A model generated the notes under the pieces. That model made no database searches. It had not been told where the DNA came from and saw only the letters and a program-made list of their open reading frames with translations. This document shows positions 63,301 to 64,000 of a stretch of 64,000 nucleotides of DNA, piece by piece. This DNA is from Patiriisocius marinistellae. Its GTDB lineage: Bacteria; Bacteroidota; Bacteroidia; Flavobacteriales; Flavobacteriaceae. A program made the position numbers and the translations under genes. The DNA lies in contig NZ_BKCF01000001.1 of the NCBI RefSeq assembly GCF_009014635.1, positions 1 to 64,000 on the forward strand, read 5' to 3'. Each line of letters starts with the position of its first letter. Within the stretch, counting starts at the first letter, position 1.

Positions 63301-64000
63301 CGACCTCTACCTATAGGTGTTGCTTGCTTTTCTCCATCCTTTACACAAAGCAAAATATCATGTGCATTTGCACTTTCTTTTCCTATATAATACGTGTTAT
63401 TTGCTGCGACTAATTTTACATCATGCTTTCTAGAAAAATCTATTAACGTTTGATTTATTCGGTCCTCATCTTCTTGATTATGACGCATGATCTCAAGATA
63501 AAAATCGTTGCCAAATGCTTCTTTCCACCACAATAATGCTTCCTCAGCTTGATTTTCTCCTATATTTAAAATCTTACTTGAAACCTCTCCATATATACTT
63601 CCAGAAAGGACCATCACATCTTCTTTGTATTTTTTTATTACCTCACGATCTATGCGCGGCACATAATAAAAACCCTCTGTATATGCAATACTTGCCATCT
63701 TGGCCAAGTTATGATATCCATTTTTATTTTTTGCAATGAGCACAATTTGATAACCATTGTCCTTTTGAGTTTTATCGTTATGGTCATTGCAGACAAAAAA
63801 TTCGCAACCCACAACTGCCTTTAAATACTGCGGCTCCTCTGGTTTGTCTGGCATGACACCATCAAAATCTGTTGCAGTATCATCAAAGTCTTCATATTCT
63901 TTAAGTGCTATTTCATAAGCAGATTTTAAACTAGCGTTATGATTATTCACTGCGCGAGTAAAATGAAATGCTCCCATCATATTTCCAGTATCTGTAATTG
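60399..64000 (-). CDS. dnaE: DNA polymerase III subunit alpha (N-terminus outside window)
   Basis: The last about 1,200 residues of the replicative polymerase; the frame continues upstream of the right edge (ITDTGNMMGAFHFTRAVNN), so the start is not in the window. Catalytic acidic residues lie in VSMPDIDIDFDDEGR, with GPGRGSAAGSVVAYCLWITN, IDPIKYDLLFERFLNPDRVS and NKSHSTCYAWIAYQTAYLKA. The PHP region and an OB-fold (about residues 1000-1100 of the visible part) are present. Bacteroidota DnaE often carries an N-terminal proofreading exonuclease, which would lie outside the window. No gene-specific terminator is seen. Confidence 0.95.
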   Translation of the reverse strand, partial: ITDTGNMMGAFHFTRAVNNHNASLKSAYEIALKEYEDFDDTATDFDGVMPDKPEEPQYLKAVVGCEFFVCNDHNDKTQKDNGYQIVLIAKNKNGYHNLAKMASIAYTEGFYYVPRIDREVIKKYKEDVMVLSGSIYGEVSSKILNIGENQAEEALLWWKEAFGNDFYLEIMRHNQEDEDRINQTLIDFSRKHDVKLVAANNTYYIGKESANAHDILLCVKDGEKQATPIGRGRGYRYGLPNQEYYFKSQAEMKALFKDLPDAIANISSVIEKVEPFSLARDVLLPKFDIPNEFKVTEDDVDGGKRGENKFLRHLTYVGAAKRYDAFKISEDETVEEELRKEKQKELQAIKERLDFELDVIEKTGYPGYFLITEDFIREARNMDVSVGPGRGSAAGSVVAYCLWITNIDPIKYDLLFERFLNPDRVSMPDIDIDFDDEGRSRVMDYVIDKYGSNQVAQIITYGTMAAKSAIRDTARVLDLPLFDADRIAKLIPNMTKLNKVFGLSEQDLRRKFRSDELPKVQELINLAEGTDLTSETINQAKILEGSVRNTGIHACGVIITPSDITNFVPVALAKDSDLYVTQFDNSVVESAGLLKMDFLGLKTLTLIKDTVKIVKHKHNITLDPDTFPLDDVKTYELFQRGETVGIFQYESAGMQKYMKELKPTVFADLIAMNALYRPGPLEYIPSFIRRKNGEEEIEYDLPAMEEYLDETYGITVYQEQVMLLSQKLADFSKGDADVLRKAMGKKQKAVLDKMKPRFIENAVAKGHDAEKLEKIWKDWEAFASYAFNKSHSTCYAWIAYQTAYLKAHYPAEYMAAVLSNNMSDIKQVTFFMDECKRMGLDILGPDVNESFYKFSVNDAGAVRFGMGAIKGVGGNAVATIVEHRKDGKYKSIFDLAKRVDLRSANKKAFENLVLAGGFDSFENHRAQYMHDEGDGTTFYEKVLKYAARHQETENSSQVSLFGETSEVQIPEPAVPPCEEWGTMKKLKQEREVVGVYISGHPLDDFKTEMKAFTNCQVSDFNELEKYVNKEMTFGGVVSDVQHRESKAGKGWAIFTVEDYMDSYEFKIFGEDYLKWRHFLVPNSFVYGRVYVKEGWINRDTQKRGEPRLQYNSFQLLHDVMDSQTRKLTIQMPIESLQEDKIDFLKEILETHKGDKPLYFTIYEMESKTKLIMPSRKQKVNICNELLSELDAKAVKYRLN

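Noticed and set aside
1-64000. Search by eye for CRISPR arrays, insertion sequences, integrases, prophage and attachment sites
   Set aside because: No regularly spaced identical repeats, no transposase or integrase motifs, and no repeats at the tRNA 3' ends were found.

Overview
The window is a contiguous piece of a low-G+C (roughly one third G+C by eye) chromosome from the phylum Bacteroidota, most likely a marine member of the Flavobacteriaceae. The evidence is internal: type IX secretion (T9SS) C-terminal sorting tails, promoter-like boxes of the form TTG-N19/20-TAnnTTTG in front of both tRNA genes, almost no Shine-Dalgarno sequences, many Bacteroidota-type lipoproteins and DUF families (DUF4230, DUF4260, DUF4407, DUF1573), two BlaI/M56 pairs and a BlaI/M56-TonB operon. 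I see no phage, integrase, insertion sequence or CRISPR array; this looks like core and family-level chromosome.

Layout. 1-2738: the first 912 codons of a large secreted repeat protein, cut by the left edge. 3.1-7.4 kb: NifU-type Fe-S protein, dodecin, a DUF255 thioredoxin-fold lipoprotein and an MscS channel. 7.5-9.7 kb: three tandem paralogues of an unrecognised secreted protein. 9.9 kb: tRNA-Leu(UAG). 10-12.8 kb: Asp/Asn hydroxylase-like dioxygenase, M20 dipeptidase, PhnA. 13-15.9 kb: BlaI repressor plus M56 sensor peptidase behind three tandem operator-like palindromes. 16-20.6 kb: DUF4407 membrane protein, a three-domain kinase/M23 peptidase/class III aminotransferase fusion and a small lipoprotein. 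20.6-29.1 kb: ten closely packed minus-strand genes, ruvC-hemW-cyclase-DUF4260-DUF4230-transglutaminase-YjbR-membrane MutS-YdjM-T9SS protein. 29.3-32.4 kb: flippase-like protein, glycosyltransferase 2, outer-membrane protein. 32.3-35.8 kb: a second BlaI operon (BlaI, M56 with TonB C-terminus, TPR protein, TonB-like lipoprotein). 36-38.4 kb: DUF456, nitroreductase, 4-hydroxyphenylpyruvate dioxygenase. 38.7-41 kb: DUF1573 protein, four very small hydrophilic proteins and a DUF2188 protein. 41.4-50 kb: unknown secreted proteins, an esterase, PBP1A, an FAD/NAD(P) protein and an LRR protein. 50-57.5 kb: PhoX-like T9SS protein, di-haem peroxidase, PAS histidine kinase. 57.7 kb: tRNA-Asp(GUC). 57.9-64 kb: DUF58, a ClpP-type protease, thioredoxin, and DNA polymerase III alpha, cut by the right edge.

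The signal I rate highest is not a gene. The 10-mer CTTCGGAAAT (or its complement ATTTCCGAAG) occurs 18 times exactly, by my reading, on both strands, in several codon frames and in intergenic DNA. A rough expectation for a sequence of this composition is well under one. Next are the matching CTA-N6-TAG operator palindromes at both BlaI loci, the three-domain fusion enzyme, the tandem secreted-protein triplet and the cluster of hydrophilin-like mini-genes.
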